From: Nitrincola sp. A-D6
Lineage (GTDB): Bacteria > Pseudomonadota > Gammaproteobacteria > Pseudomonadales > Balneatricaceae
Reading direction: 5' to 3'
Length of the DNA: 64,000 nt
Assembly (NCBI RefSeq): GCF_000764495.1
Contig: NZ_JRLB01000006.1
Span: 1 to 64,000 of the forward strand
Below are positions 1 to 9,274 of the stretch, piece after piece. The notes under the pieces were generated by a model, which had not been told where the DNA came from, made no database searches, and was given only the letters and a program-made list of their open reading frames with translations. Positions within the stretch are counted from its first letter, which is position 1. Every line of letters starts with the position of its first letter. A program made the translations under genes and the position numbers.

Positions 1-1
1 C

Positions 2-802
2 CTCCAGGCTGTGACTTTCAGTGCACCAGTCGATGGGGTGCGCTGGGATATAGAGGCATCGCCCTTTGCTTGTCGTTTGTCTCAGTCTATTCCTGCTTTC
101 GGAGAGGCTGTGTTTGAACAGGAAGCCGGTGAGGGTTTGGAGTTTTATCTGTTGCCAGCGCAGACACAGCAACTCTCCGGGCGAGCCCGGTTAGTTGCTG
201 AGGCCGCCCCCTGGTTGCCAGGTGCTGTGCCAAGGCATATCGGTGATATGGATGTTCGCCAGGGGCAGATTAATGTGCGTGGTAATCAAGCGACGCAGAT
301 GTTAGCTGCCTTGCATGAAGGACTGGTACCGACGTTTAGTGCTGATCGCTGGTACGGTGCGTCCGAGTCTGTGTCTGTGGGTATTATGTCGGTGAACTTT
401 AATTCAGCTTATCAGGATTATCTGGGATGCTTGACTGGGCTCCTGCCGGTTAATTACCGACAGATTGCCAGAACGGCGGTACTCTTTCCAACCGCGGAAC
501 ACCAGTTGTCTGATGCAACCCGCGAACGCCTGGATCTGATCGCTCAGTATGTACTGACTGATGATACAGTGCAGCAGATCTTTGTTGACGGACATACCGA
601 CAATGATGGTCGACGCCTGTTATTGCGCGATTTGTCCAAGCGTCGTGCAGAAGAAGTGACCCGCTATCTTGTCTCCCGTGGCGTCAGTGAAGATGCTATT
701 ATTACCCGCTTTCACGGGGACCGTTATCCGGTGGTCGCCAACGACACCCCTGAAAACCGTACCCGTAACCGCCGCGTGACCATTCGTCTCGAAAAAGACT
801 GA
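2..802 (+). CDS. motY: MotY-type sodium flagellar protein, 5' end outside window
   Basis: Periplasmic T-ring protein of sodium-driven polar flagella; it positions the stator and binds peptidoglycan. The frame is open to the left edge, so the start and signal peptide lie outside; the visible 266 residues begin about where the mature protein should. The N-terminal half (PVDGVRWDIEASPF) is the MotY-specific domain. The C-terminal half is OmpA-like, with the DGHTDN motif and the following LSKRRAEEV helix that form the peptidoglycan-binding site. The neighbour argG supports the call, since Pseudomonas has the same pair. A generic OmpA-family lipoprotein is the alternative, but the N-terminal domain speaks against it. 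No stator genes are visible here. Confidence 0.85.
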   Translation, partial: LQAVTFSAPVDGVRWDIEASPFACRLSQSIPAFGEAVFEQEAGEGLEFYLLPAQTQQLSGRARLVAEAAPWLPGAVPRHIGDMDVRQGQINVRGNQATQMLAALHEGLVPTFSADRWYGASESVSVGIMSVNFNSAYQDYLGCLTGLLPVNYRQIARTAVLFPTAEHQLSDATRERLDLIAQYVLTDDTVQQIFVDGHTDNDGRRLLLRDLSKRRAEEVTRYLVSRGVSEDAIITRFHGDRYPVVANDTPENRTRNRRVTIRLEKD

Positions 803-929
803 GCGTTTAAAGCGCATCTGTCCTGATTGGCAGGCAAGCCCTGCGGCAATCTGTTATTATCGGGTTTTATCTATTAGTCGCCAGACTCCGGTCAAGACAG
901 CCGGAGTTGGTTAAATCGGGAGCATCAAT

Positions 930-2147
930 ATGTCCGACGTCAAGAAGGTTGTTCTGGCTTACTCCGGTGGTCTGGATACCTCTGTGATAGTGCGCTGGTT
1001 GCAAGATACCTATCAGTGCGAAGTTGTTACGTTTACTGCTGACCTGGGTCAGGGTGAAGAAGTTGAGCCTGCGCGCAGCAAAGCCCAGGCGCTGGGTGTG
1101 AAAGAGATTTATATCGAAGATTTGCGTGAAGAGTTTGTGCGTGACTTCGTCTTCCCGATGTTCCGAGCCAATACAATTTATGAAGGCGAATACCTGCTGG
1201 GTACCTCTATCGCGCGTCCCTTGATTGCCAAGCGACTGATAGAGATTGCCAATGAAACCGGTGCTGATGCGATCTCCCATGGTGCCACTGGCAAGGGTAA
1301 TGATCAGGTGCGTTTCGAGCTGGGTGCCTATGCGCTCAAACCAGGCGTTAGGGTTATTGCGCCCTGGCGTGAATGGGATCTAACCTCCCGTGAAACCCTG
1401 ATGAAGTACTGTGAAGAGCGCAATATTCCGGTCGACTTCAGCAGCAAGAAAAAGAAATCCCCTTACTCCATGGACGCCAACTTGCTGCACATCTCCTATG
1501 AAGGTGGCATTCTTGAAGATCCTTGGGCAGAAGCTGAAGATGATATGTGGCGTTGGAGTGTCAGCCCTGAAGCTGCACCGGATCAGCCGACTTACCTTGA
1601 GTTGACTTATGAAAAGGGTGATATCGTTGCGATCGATGGTCAGCCCATGAGTCCAGCTACTGTGCTTGAAACTCTGAATAAAATTGGTGGTGATAACGGT
1701 ATCGGTCGTCTGGATATTGTCGAAAACCGTTTTGTTGGTATGAAGTCACGGGGTTGTTATGAAACACCGGGTGGCACCATCATGCTTAAGGCGCACCGTG
1801 CCATCGAATCCCTGACGCTGGATCGTGAAGCAGCACATCTGAAAGATGAGTTGATGCCGCGCTATGCCAAGGTTATTTATAACGGTTTCTGGTGGTCGGA
1901 AGAGCGCAAGATGCTGCAGGAAATGATCGATTACTCTCAGCGTCACGTAAACGGTGATGTGCGGGTGAAATTGTATAAAGGCAGCGTCAGTGTCGTGGGG
2001 CGTCGCTCGCCTGACAGTCTGTTTGATGAAAGCATTGCTACCTTTGAAGATGATGCTGGTTCCTATGATCAGAAAGATGCTGAAGGCTTTATTAAGCTGA
2101 ATGCTTTGCGTATGCGCATTGCGGCCAGTAAAGGCAGAAAGTTCTGA
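930..2147 (+). CDS. argG: Argininosuccinate synthase
   Basis: Cytosolic enzyme of arginine biosynthesis that joins citrulline and aspartate using ATP to give argininosuccinate. The 405-residue product has the usual length for the short bacterial type. The N-terminal [10 protein letters not shown] is the PP-loop pyrophosphatase motif that binds ATP, and the [15 protein letters not shown] stretch is the citrulline/aspartate-binding signature. The ATG start is preceded by a weak GGGAG. The gene is intact and stands alone: 127 bp separate it from motY and a hairpin terminator follows. Confidence 0.97.
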   Translation: MSDVKKVVLAYSGGLDTSVIVRWLQDTYQCEVVTFTADLGQGEEVEPARSKAQALGVKEIYIEDLREEFVRDFVFPMFRANTIYEGEYLLGTSIARPLIAKRLIEIANETGADAISHGATGKGNDQVRFELGAYALKPGVRVIAPWREWDLTSRETLMKYCEERNIPVDFSSKKKKSPYSMDANLLHISYEGGILEDPWAEAEDDMWRWSVSPEAAPDQPTYLELTYEKGDIVAIDGQPMSPATVLETLNKIGGDNGIGRLDIVENRFVGMKSRGCYETPGGTIMLKAHRAIESLTLDREAAHLKDELMPRYAKVIYNGFWWSEERKMLQEMIDYSQRHVNGDVRVKLYKGSVSVVGRRSPDSLFDESIATFEDDAGSYDQKDAEGFIKLNALRMRIAASKGRKF

Positions 2148-2166
2148 TCTGTTATCAGCATCAGCT

Positions 2167-2210
2167 GCCAGGCAGGTTGTACAGATGTACATTCTGCCTG
2201 GCGTCTTCTT
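2167..2210 (+). terminator. Hairpin terminator after argG
   Basis: GCCAGGCAG at 2167-2175 pairs with CTGCCTGGC at 2194-2202. The loop holds a further TGTAC/GTACA pairing, and a broken T-rich tail (GTCTTCTT) follows. It lies 20 bp past the argG stop. The tail is weak, so termination may be partial. Confidence 0.6.
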
Positions 2211-2351
2211 ACTCCAGTCAGTTGCCATCTTGCTTGCAAACACGTTTCTACCAGTGTGTTTTTACCAAGCTGCTTTGTTGAAAAGGCTAATTAGTGGTAA
2301 TCAAGCCGATTTTCATGCTACTTTTCAGATAGTTATTTAGAAGTCTGGGCC

Positions 2352-3923
2352 ATGGCAGCACTTTTCTCTGATCAGACAGTACTTATCGTTGAAAAAAATC
2401 TGGAAGAGCTGGAGCAGCTAAGACAGATTTTGACTGCTATGGGCTTTCGCCGAATTGAGGTGGCGTCTTCGGTTAATATGGCCGTTAGCTGCTTAGCGAA
2501 ATACAAGTCGACCTGTGTATGCTGGTATATGACCTGGGTCGTGATGAAAAAAACGGCTTGCAGGTGCTTCAAGGGCTCAGGCTGCCGGGCGCCCCAGTTA
2601 TTCTACCTGTTTTCTACTGGTGGTTGACCCACAAAAAGTCAGCCTGCTTATGGGCTCTCCTGAACTCTCTGCCGATGGTTATCTGGCAAAACCCTACGAT
2701 CAACTCAAGCTGAGAGCGCAACTGGAAAAGCAGTTACGCATCAAGCGCTGTATTGCACAGGTCGAAGCCTTGCGTGATCGACGTGAATGGGAACAGGCCT
2801 TGGCTGAATGCGAGAAGTTACACAAGCAGTTTCCAGCATTAGGTGTGCTGATTTTTCGCATTAAAGGGTTGATCTACCTGGAGCAGCAGCAGTATCAGAA
2901 GGCCTTGGCCGTGTTTGAGCGTATACGTCAGGCGCATGATAAGCCTGGGTTCGTGTTGCGCTTGGGTTAACGGCATATGATATGGCCGATTACCAGCGTG
3001 CCCGAGTTGAAATGACCCAGGTTATAGATGCTCAACAGGTGTGTCAGGAAGCCTTTGTGGTTTTGGCCCGTATCCATTGGCTCAAAGGTGAGCGTAGCCA
3101 ATGTGTGACCCTGTTACGTAAGTCGGTGATGCTGCAACCCTCAGTATCCTTGCTGCAGGGTGAGTTAGGTAATCGGGCGGGCTTTTCCGAAGAATTAAAT
3201 GTGGCTATTGATGGTTTTCGTCAAGCAGTGCTGCATGCCCGCCATACCGCTATGCAAAATCCAGAGTATTACTTTGGTTTGGTCCGGGTAATACAGCAGC
3301 AGATTGCGGATAAACCGGGTCGAACGGCTGAATTTATAGGCGAGGCTATCCGTGTGCTGGAGTCAGTAGTGCACGACTGCATGGATGACCCGCAAATACG
3401 CTTTCGTGCACGTTTGATTGCAGCCGATATCTATCGGCAGAATGGGGAGCATCAAAATGCCGATTTTGCAGCGGGTGATGCACTGGCGCAATTTCGTAAG
3501 ATTCCTATAGCGGCACAGTTGAGTGTCGCAGATCTGCTGGCTGATGGTCTTGAATCTACCCGCTTTGCCGCTCAGGCGGCAGAGCTGAAACAGGAGGTTT
3601 CACGCTTGATGTCGTCAGTTGACTGGGGAAAAAACAACCTCAAAGGCATGCTATCGTTTCGTCAAAAAGCCCTGCCAGAAGCCTTTGATGCGTTTGAATC
3701 TGCCTGGTGCTCCGATCCCGGAAATCCTGGTGTGGGCCTGAATCTATTGCAAACAGGTATTGAAACGTTACGCAAGGATATGCGTCAATTAGCAGTGCTT
3801 AAACGCTGCACCGAAATTGTGATGGAGTTGCAATATGGTGCATTAAGTAACAAACAACAGCAGCGCTATCAGCGGCTGAGTGAACGTTTCAGTGACCTGA
3901 TCAGAGATGCAGAGATTGCATAA
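2352..3923 (+). CDS. Response regulator receiver-TPR protein (interrupted by frameshifts)
   Basis: One gene of about 523 codons read through three frame changes, near 2510, 2610-2625 and 2960. The first part is a CheY-like receiver: TVLIVEKN holds the acidic cluster site in weakened form, LVYDLGRDEKNGL carries the probable phosphoacceptor Asp, and GYLAKPYD the conserved Lys. The rest is helical, with TPR-like repeats (WEQALAECEKL, YQKALAVFERI, ADYQRARVEM). Such proteins are thought to pass phosphorylation to protein contacts rather than DNA, since no output DNA-binding domain is visible. The shifts add up to zero net bases, and upstream and downstream parts fit the family in order, so sequence errors are likelier than decay. 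It may be the first gene of the mevalonate-linked run, 47 bp upstream of the reductase. Confidence 0.7.
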
Positions 3924-3970
3924 CCTGAGTCAGGTGGCTAAAATTCCGCGTTTCTTTGGTTCGGGAATCT

Positions 3971-5008
3971 ATGAAGTCTCATAAAATTCTACAGGCCCCC
4001 ATTCCCATGCGTTGGGTAGGCCCCCTGAAAATCACCGGCCAGACTCTGGATGAAAAAATCAGTGTGCCGCTGGCAACCTATGAAACCCCTCTGTGGCATT
4101 CGGTGGGTCGCGGCGCGCGCGTGTCCGTGCTGACCGACGGCATACTCACTACGGTCATAGATGAGCGTATGACCCGCTCTATTCTTCTGGAAGCCGATAA
4201 TGCCATGGTTGCGCACCAGGCGTTACAGTCTCTGTTGCAGCGTAAGCCGGAGATGAATCAGGTGGTTACCACCACCAGTCGTTTTGCTCAGTTGATTGAT
4301 ATGCATAGTCAGATAGTCGGTAATCTCATCTATCTGCGCCTTGAATTCACCACCGGCGATGCCTCAGGCCACAACATGGTGACCAATGCCGCTGACCGTC
4401 TAATTCCCTGGATCCTGCAACATTATCCAATGCTGCGTTACGCATCTATTTCTGCCAACTATTGCTCTGATAAAAAAGCCACAGCCGTTAATGGCATTCT
4501 GGGTCGGGGCAAGTATGTCGTTAGTGAAATACTGATCTCAAGAGAACTGTGTGAGCGTAAGCTGAATACCACACCGGAAAAGGTCGTGGAGCTGAATGTG
4601 CGCAAAAACCTCATAGGAACCTTGATAGCAGGCGGAATACGCAGCGCCAATGCCCATTATGCCAACATGCTTCTGGGCTTTTATCTGGCGACCGGACAGG
4701 ATGCGGCCAATATCATTGAAGGGTCTCAGGGCGTAGTGCATGCCGAGGTGCGAGGGGATGCACTGTATTTTTCCTGCACCTTGCCTAATCTGATCGTGGG
4801 TAGTGTTGGTAACGGTAAAGGAATCGATTTTGTGGAAGAAAATCTGCGCAAGCTGGGTTGTCGTGAAGACCGTGTGGCGGGTGAAAACGCACGTCGTTTA
4901 GCGGCTATTTGTGCAGCTACTGTGCTTTGTGGCGAATTGTCGCTGCTGAGTGCGCAGACCAATCCAGGTGAGTTGATGGAAGCGCATATCCGGCTGGAAC
5001 GTCCATGA
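3971..5008 (+). CDS. Hydroxymethylglutaryl-CoA reductase
   Basis: Reduces HMG-CoA to mevalonate with NAD(P)H, the committed step of the mevalonate pathway. I chose the ATG at 3971 over a TTG 15 bases upstream, giving 345 residues. Recognisable blocks, in order: IPMRWVGPLKI (substrate-loop block), YETPLWHSVGRG with the catalytic Glu, TGDASGHNMV (the cofactor-binding DAMGMN block with substitutions), ANYCSDKKATAVN with the catalytic Lys, ATGQDAAN with the catalytic Asp, and a C-terminal His in GELMEAH. The layout resembles class I enzymes without their membrane anchor. The altered cofactor block makes the cofactor preference uncertain. Its stop overlaps the start of the isomerase gene (ATGA), so the two are translationally coupled. 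Confidence 0.88.
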   Translation: MKSHKILQAPIPMRWVGPLKITGQTLDEKISVPLATYETPLWHSVGRGARVSVLTDGILTTVIDERMTRSILLEADNAMVAHQALQSLLQRKPEMNQVVTTTSRFAQLIDMHSQIVGNLIYLRLEFTTGDASGHNMVTNAADRLIPWILQHYPMLRYASISANYCSDKKATAVNGILGRGKYVVSEILISRELCERKLNTTPEKVVELNVRKNLIGTLIAGGIRSANAHYANMLLGFYLATGQDAANIIEGSQGVVHAEVRGDALYFSCTLPNLIVGSVGNGKGIDFVEENLRKLGCREDRVAGENARRLAAICAATVLCGELSLLSAQTNPGELMEAHIRLERP

Positions 5009-6036
5009 GTGATCAGACCAACGCACGTAAAATTGAACATATCCGTGCCATTGAGCAAGACGCACTGACTGATCGGCAGGGTAATTGGTTTGATCGTATC
5101 CGTTTGACACACAGAGCCTTGCCCGAACTAGCCCTTAACCAAATTGATAGCAGTTGTCATTTTTTGGGAAAAAGCCTGAGCTTTCCATTATTGATCTCCT
5201 CGATGACGGGTGGTGATCATGAACTGGTGCGTTGTATAAACCAGAATTTGGCAGAGGCGGCTGAACGTTGCCAGGTTGCGATGGGGGTGGGTTCACAGCG
5301 GGTTATGTTTAGCTCGCCTGAAGCGCGTGAGAGTTTTGCGCTGCGTCGTTTCGCGCCGACGACTGTGCTTATTGCCAATATTGGTGCTGTACAGCTCAAT
5401 TATGGCATGACCCACACGCAGATACAGCAAGCCATTAATGTGCTGGAAGCGGATGCCCTGTTTCTGCACCTGAATCCCTTGCAAGAGGCCGTTCAACCTG
5501 AAGGGGATACCAACTTCAGCGGTTTGACTGAGTCAATTGGCCTGTTACAGTCGCGCTTACAGGTTCCCATCATTCTTAAAGAGGTCGGTGCGGGCCTGTC
5601 CTGTGCCGATATTCAGGCGGGTCTGGAACAAAAAATCCGTTTTTTTGATCTGGCTGGTTCCGGCGGCACTTCCTGGAGTCGCATAGAGCATCATCGTCGA
5701 CTCGATCCGGATGCCGATATTGGTCTCAAATTTCAGGACTGGGGGCTGCCGACGCCACTTGCATTGCGTCAGGCTGAACCCTTTCTGGACAGCGCAACAC
5801 TGATTGCCAGTGGTGGTATCAGAGATGGGATTGATATGGTGAAATCTGTTATACTCGGCGCCTCGCTTTGTGGGGTGGCAGCGCCCCTGTTGCAGCCTGC
5901 GATGGAATCGGCTGATGCCGTCGTCGCAGCTATTCAAAAATTGCGTCGTGAATATGTTACAGCGATGTTTCTGCTCGGTATTCCGAATACTGCTGCACTG
6001 TTCAGGAACAAAGCGCTTATTGTCGAAGAGCGTTAA
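5005..6036 (+). CDS. fni: Isopentenyl-diphosphate delta-isomerase, type 2
   Basis: FMN- and NADPH-dependent enzyme that interconverts isopentenyl and dimethylallyl diphosphate, the last step of precursor supply. The 343-residue product has the type 2 signatures: RKIEHIRA at the N-terminus, SSMTGGDHE (flavin and substrate loop), GVGSQRVMF, LHLNPLQEAVQPEGD, and AGSGGTSWSRIE followed by SGGIRDGIDMVK that holds the FMN phosphate. Type 2 isomerases usually accompany mevalonate genes, as here. It overlaps the reductase by four bases, and 15 bp separate it from the synthase. Confidence 0.95.
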   Translation: MSDQTNARKIEHIRAIEQDALTDRQGNWFDRIRLTHRALPELALNQIDSSCHFLGKSLSFPLLISSMTGGDHELVRCINQNLAEAAERCQVAMGVGSQRVMFSSPEARESFALRRFAPTTVLIANIGAVQLNYGMTHTQIQQAINVLEADALFLHLNPLQEAVQPEGDTNFSGLTESIGLLQSRLQVPIILKEVGAGLSCADIQAGLEQKIRFFDLAGSGGTSWSRIEHHRRLDPDADIGLKFQDWGLPTPLALRQAEPFLDSATLIASGGIRDGIDMVKSVILGASLCGVAAPLLQPAMESADAVVAAIQKLRREYVTAMFLLGIPNTAALFRNKALIVEER

Positions 6037-6051
6037 GGAACGAAGCCGACT

Positions 6052-7218
6052 ATGTCAGTAGGTATAGACGAAATCAGTTTTTATACGTCCAGCTATTTTC
6101 TGGATTTGAGGGCGTTGGCTGAAAAACAGCAGACTGATCCTGAGAAGTACTATGCCGGTATCGGTCAGGAAAAGATGGGCATGGCCGCACCGGATGAAGA
6201 TATTGTCACCATGGCGGCCAATGCCGCGTTGCCTATTATTGACCGTATTGGACCAGATGCGGTGGACACTCTGCTATTTGCCACTGAAACCGGTATAGAT
6301 CAGTCAAAATCGGCGGGTGTTTATGTGCACCGTTTACTCGGTATGCAGGCTAACTGCCGTGTTGTTGAGCTTAAACAGGCTTGTTACAGTGCCACGGCGG
6401 CCCTGCAAATGGCCTGTGCGTTGGTTGCACGTCGTCCGCAAAGCAAAGTGTTAGTCATCGCTTCCGATATTGCCCGTTATGATCTGAATACACCGGGTGA
6501 AGCCACTCAAGGCTGTGGTGCGGTCGCTATGCTGATTACACACAATCCACGTATTCTCAGTGTGTCGGCGGATGTGGGTAACTATACCGACGACGTGATG
6601 GACTTCTGGCGCCCCAACTACCGCAATACGGCACTGGTTGATGGCAAGTACTCCACTAAAATTTATCTACGGGCACTGAAAAAAACCTGGGAGAATTTTA
6701 CCGCCGTCAGTCCCTTGCAGTTCAATGACTTAAGCTATTTTTGCTACCATTTGCCTTTCAGTCGTATGGCGCAAAAAGCGCATCAGCATTTGGCCAAGCT
6801 GAATCGTTGTGCGTTAACAGCCGAGCAGATCGAACTGCAGATAGCCGATACCCTGCGTTACAATCAGGCCATAGGTAACAGTTACACAGCCTCTATCTAC
6901 ATTGGTCTGTGTTCGCTGCTGGATAATCTTCAGGACGATCTCAGTGGCAAAAATATCGCTTTTTTCAGCTATGGTTCTGGCTGTGTGGCGGAGTTTTTTG
7001 TCGGTCAGATTCAGCCGGGCTATCGGGAGTGTCTGCATACTGAGCGACATCAGGCTATGCTGGCGCAGCGTCAGGAAGTTGATTATGACGAATACCTGTC
7101 GTTGTATCATTACGCTGATCCACAGCAGGGTGAAAGTGTGGAAATGCCTCACTCCACCAAGGGGCAGTTTCGCTTGGCTGCTATCACGCAACATAAGCGT
7201 GAATATATTCCCTGCTGA
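6052..7218 (+). CDS. mvaS: Hydroxymethylglutaryl-CoA synthase
   Basis: Condenses acetyl-CoA with acetoacetyl-CoA to HMG-CoA. The 388-residue protein has the bacterial mvaS length and thiolase fold. ELKQACYSATAAL contains the nucleophilic Cys, the LFATETGIDQSKS block carries the general-base Glu, and CYHLPFSRMAQKAH carries the active-site His. GNSYTASIYIGL and SYGSGCVAEFF are C-terminal family blocks. It is preceded by AAGGAACG, a fair ribosome site, and its stop overlaps the start of the mevalonate kinase gene. No acetoacetyl-CoA thiolase gene is present nearby, so that step must be encoded elsewhere. Confidence 0.95.
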   Translation: MSVGIDEISFYTSSYFLDLRALAEKQQTDPEKYYAGIGQEKMGMAAPDEDIVTMAANAALPIIDRIGPDAVDTLLFATETGIDQSKSAGVYVHRLLGMQANCRVVELKQACYSATAALQMACALVARRPQSKVLVIASDIARYDLNTPGEATQGCGAVAMLITHNPRILSVSADVGNYTDDVMDFWRPNYRNTALVDGKYSTKIYLRALKKTWENFTAVSPLQFNDLSYFCYHLPFSRMAQKAHQHLAKLNRCALTAEQIELQIADTLRYNQAIGNSYTASIYIGLCSLLDNLQDDLSGKNIAFFSYGSGCVAEFFVGQIQPGYRECLHTERHQAMLAQRQEVDYDEYLSLYHYADPQQGESVEMPHSTKGQFRLAAITQHKREYIPC

Positions 7219-8210
7219 TGCGTGCCGCTACTGCACCCGGTAAAGTCATCCTTACAGGAGAGCATGCCGTGGTGCATGGTGTGCCGGCCATCGCCATGGC
7301 GGTTAATCGCCATATCCATGCGCTGCTGCTTGAAGACGATAGCGGTGTGCTGCGTTGGAAAGATCCTTTCAGTGGTCGGCTGATCAGTTATAACCATACA
7401 CAACTCCAGCAACGTTCTGAGCTATTGGCACTGCGCTATGAGTCCTGGCAGCAGGGACATATACCGGTTAATACTATCCTGCCATCACCCGCTGATTTAC
7501 TGGTGTATAGCGTTGTTCAGGCTTTGCAGGGTAGCGTCTTGCCTGGTGGTGATCTGACCTGGCGTTCTGACTTGCCCATCGGTGCAGGTATGGGCTCTTC
7601 CGCGGCGTTTATTGCCGTACTTCTGCGTTTATTTTCCCCTACTGTGCTGCCTGCTGAAGAACTTATGCACCAGGTACACTTCTGTGAACGTTTGCAGCAT
7701 GGCAAAGGCAGTTATATAGATGCTGCTACTGTCAGCTTCGGTGGATGTATCCAGGTGCAGGGTGGGGGCTACAAACCCTTGGCATCAGCCGCGCTTGGTA
7801 GCGGTTGGTATTGGATCTTTACCGGAACTCCCCTGTCGACAACCGGTGAGTGTGTCGACAAAGTACGACATGCATTCACTGGCTCAGATATCTGGCAGGC
7901 CTTTACCGCTATAGCGCAGCAATGGCATCAGGCGATAGATCATCAGCGTGCGCTGCTGGTACGTGAAAATCATCGCTTATTATGCCAACTGGGTGTTGTG
8001 CCTCGCAGGATACAAGGCTTGATTCAACAGATTGAAGGGCTGGGTGGTGCAGCGAAGATTTCCGGCGCTGGCAGTATTCGGGGAGAGCCGGCTGGCCTGC
8101 TGCTGGCCTGGTTGCCAGACTGTGACCCGGCGGCATTAAATTTACCAGAGTCGATGCGCTGGGGGGTATTGGAGCAGGAGGAAAAGGGTGCCATTAGTTT
8201 CCGGCTTTAA
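7218..8210 (+). CDS. Mevalonate kinase (GHMP family)
   Basis: Phosphorylates mevalonate with ATP. The 330-residue protein begins ATAPGKVILTGEHAVVHG, the first GHMP motif. It continues with PIGAGMGSSAAF (ATP-binding glycine-serine loop), HGKGSYIDAATVSFGG (catalytic Asp region of mevalonate kinases) and KISGAGSIRGEPAG (third motif). It starts directly at the synthase stop, so translation is coupled. Of the two GHMP kinases here, this one has the mevalonate-kinase-like middle motif; the assignment of roles between them is inference. Confidence 0.82.
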   Translation: MRAATAPGKVILTGEHAVVHGVPAIAMAVNRHIHALLLEDDSGVLRWKDPFSGRLISYNHTQLQQRSELLALRYESWQQGHIPVNTILPSPADLLVYSVVQALQGSVLPGGDLTWRSDLPIGAGMGSSAAFIAVLLRLFSPTVLPAEELMHQVHFCERLQHGKGSYIDAATVSFGGCIQVQGGGYKPLASAALGSGWYWIFTGTPLSTTGECVDKVRHAFTGSDIWQAFTAIAQQWHQAIDHQRALLVRENHRLLCQLGVVPRRIQGLIQQIEGLGGAAKISGAGSIRGEPAGLLLAWLPDCDPAALNLPESMRWGVLEQEEKGAISFRL

Positions 8211-9138
8211 GGTCTCAGCCCCAGGCAGCACCATGCTTATGGGTGAACATGCTGTTTTACAGGGTGAGGTGGCGCTGGTGTGTGCCGTTGATGCACGTAT
8301 TGAAGTGACATTACAGCCTCGCTCTGATCGACAGGTGCACATAGACAGCAGCTTATGTCAGTATCAGGCTGACCTTGATAAGCTCACACCGCAACCAGCA
8401 CTCAGCTTTGTACTGGCTGCCGTGTTAGCCTACCGTAAGCAGCTACCATCGGGTTTTGATCTGATCATTGAGTCAGGTTTTTCCTCCACGGTCGGACTGG
8501 GTTCGTCGGCGGCGGTTACGGCTGCCATGGTTGTAGCGCTGGAGCATTTCGCGGCTATTGAATCCACACCTTTGGAGCGCTTTCACAGTGGTTTGCGGAT
8601 TATTCATTCGGTGCAGGAAGGGCGAGGCTCTGGTGCCGATCTTGCAGCCAGTCTGACTGGCGGTATAGTGTGCTTCTCTCCATCACCCTTGTTGATCGAA
8701 CCCCTGCAGTGCCCTGATGGGTTAATCCTGTCGCTGTTTTACTCTGGTTACAAAATGAAAACTCCTGAAGTGCTGCGCTATGTCGAAGCTCGCTGGCAGC
8801 AGGAACCTCAATTGCTTCAGCAGCTCTACCGCATAATGGGTGAAACCAGTCTGGCAGCGGCACAGGCACTGAAAGCCGCCGATCTGACAACATTGGGGCG
8901 GCTTATGCATGTCTATCAGGGGCTGATGGATGCATTGGGTGTTAATGATGCCACGCTGGCAAAAATGCTCGCCGAGCTGCGTCAGGATCCAGCCGTGCTG
9001 GGAGCCAAAATATCCGGTTCAGGACTGGGTGACTGTGTGCTGACGTTAGGCACAAGCACACCGAAAAGCTTACCGGTGTTCATTCAGTTTTCCATTTCAC
9101 CAGCCGATCAAGGCGCTGTATTGTTACAGCAAGATTAG
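8188..9138 (+). CDS. GHMP kinase, probable phosphomevalonate kinase
   Basis: The second GHMP kinase of the cluster, 316 residues. Motifs: SAPGSTMLMGEHAVLQG, TVGLGSSAAVTAAM (ATP loop), EGRGSGADLAASLTGG (middle motif of the phosphomevalonate type) and AKISGSGLGDCVL. The pathway needs a kinase between mevalonate kinase and the decarboxylase, and no other candidate is present, hence the call. The GTG start is set by a full AGGAGG six bases upstream, inside the end of the previous gene, giving a 23-base overlap. A second mevalonate kinase or a mevalonate-3-kinase-like enzyme is the alternative. Confidence 0.7.
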   Translation: MPLVSGFKVSAPGSTMLMGEHAVLQGEVALVCAVDARIEVTLQPRSDRQVHIDSSLCQYQADLDKLTPQPALSFVLAAVLAYRKQLPSGFDLIIESGFSSTVGLGSSAAVTAAMVVALEHFAAIESTPLERFHSGLRIIHSVQEGRGSGADLAASLTGGIVCFSPSPLLIEPLQCPDGLILSLFYSGYKMKTPEVLRYVEARWQQEPQLLQQLYRIMGETSLAAAQALKAADLTTLGRLMHVYQGLMDALGVNDATLAKMLAELRQDPAVLGAKISGSGLGDCVLTLGTSTPKSLPVFIQFSISPADQGAVLLQQD

Positions 9139-9274
9139 CCTTTAGCAGTTCTGTCTCCCTCTTAGTCCAAAGGTGACTGGTCAGATGATCCAGATCAGTC
9201 CATCATCCGGTTCTGCTCGCTTCTTGATACTAAATATGTTTAATTTAGAGCATTAGATCTACGGATTATATGTA

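Noticed and set aside
1746..2243. Open frame of 165 codons antisense to argG
   Set aside because: It lies wholly opposite a well-conserved gene, has no ribosome site and no family resemblance; similar antisense frames occur opposite thrS, infC and lutB.
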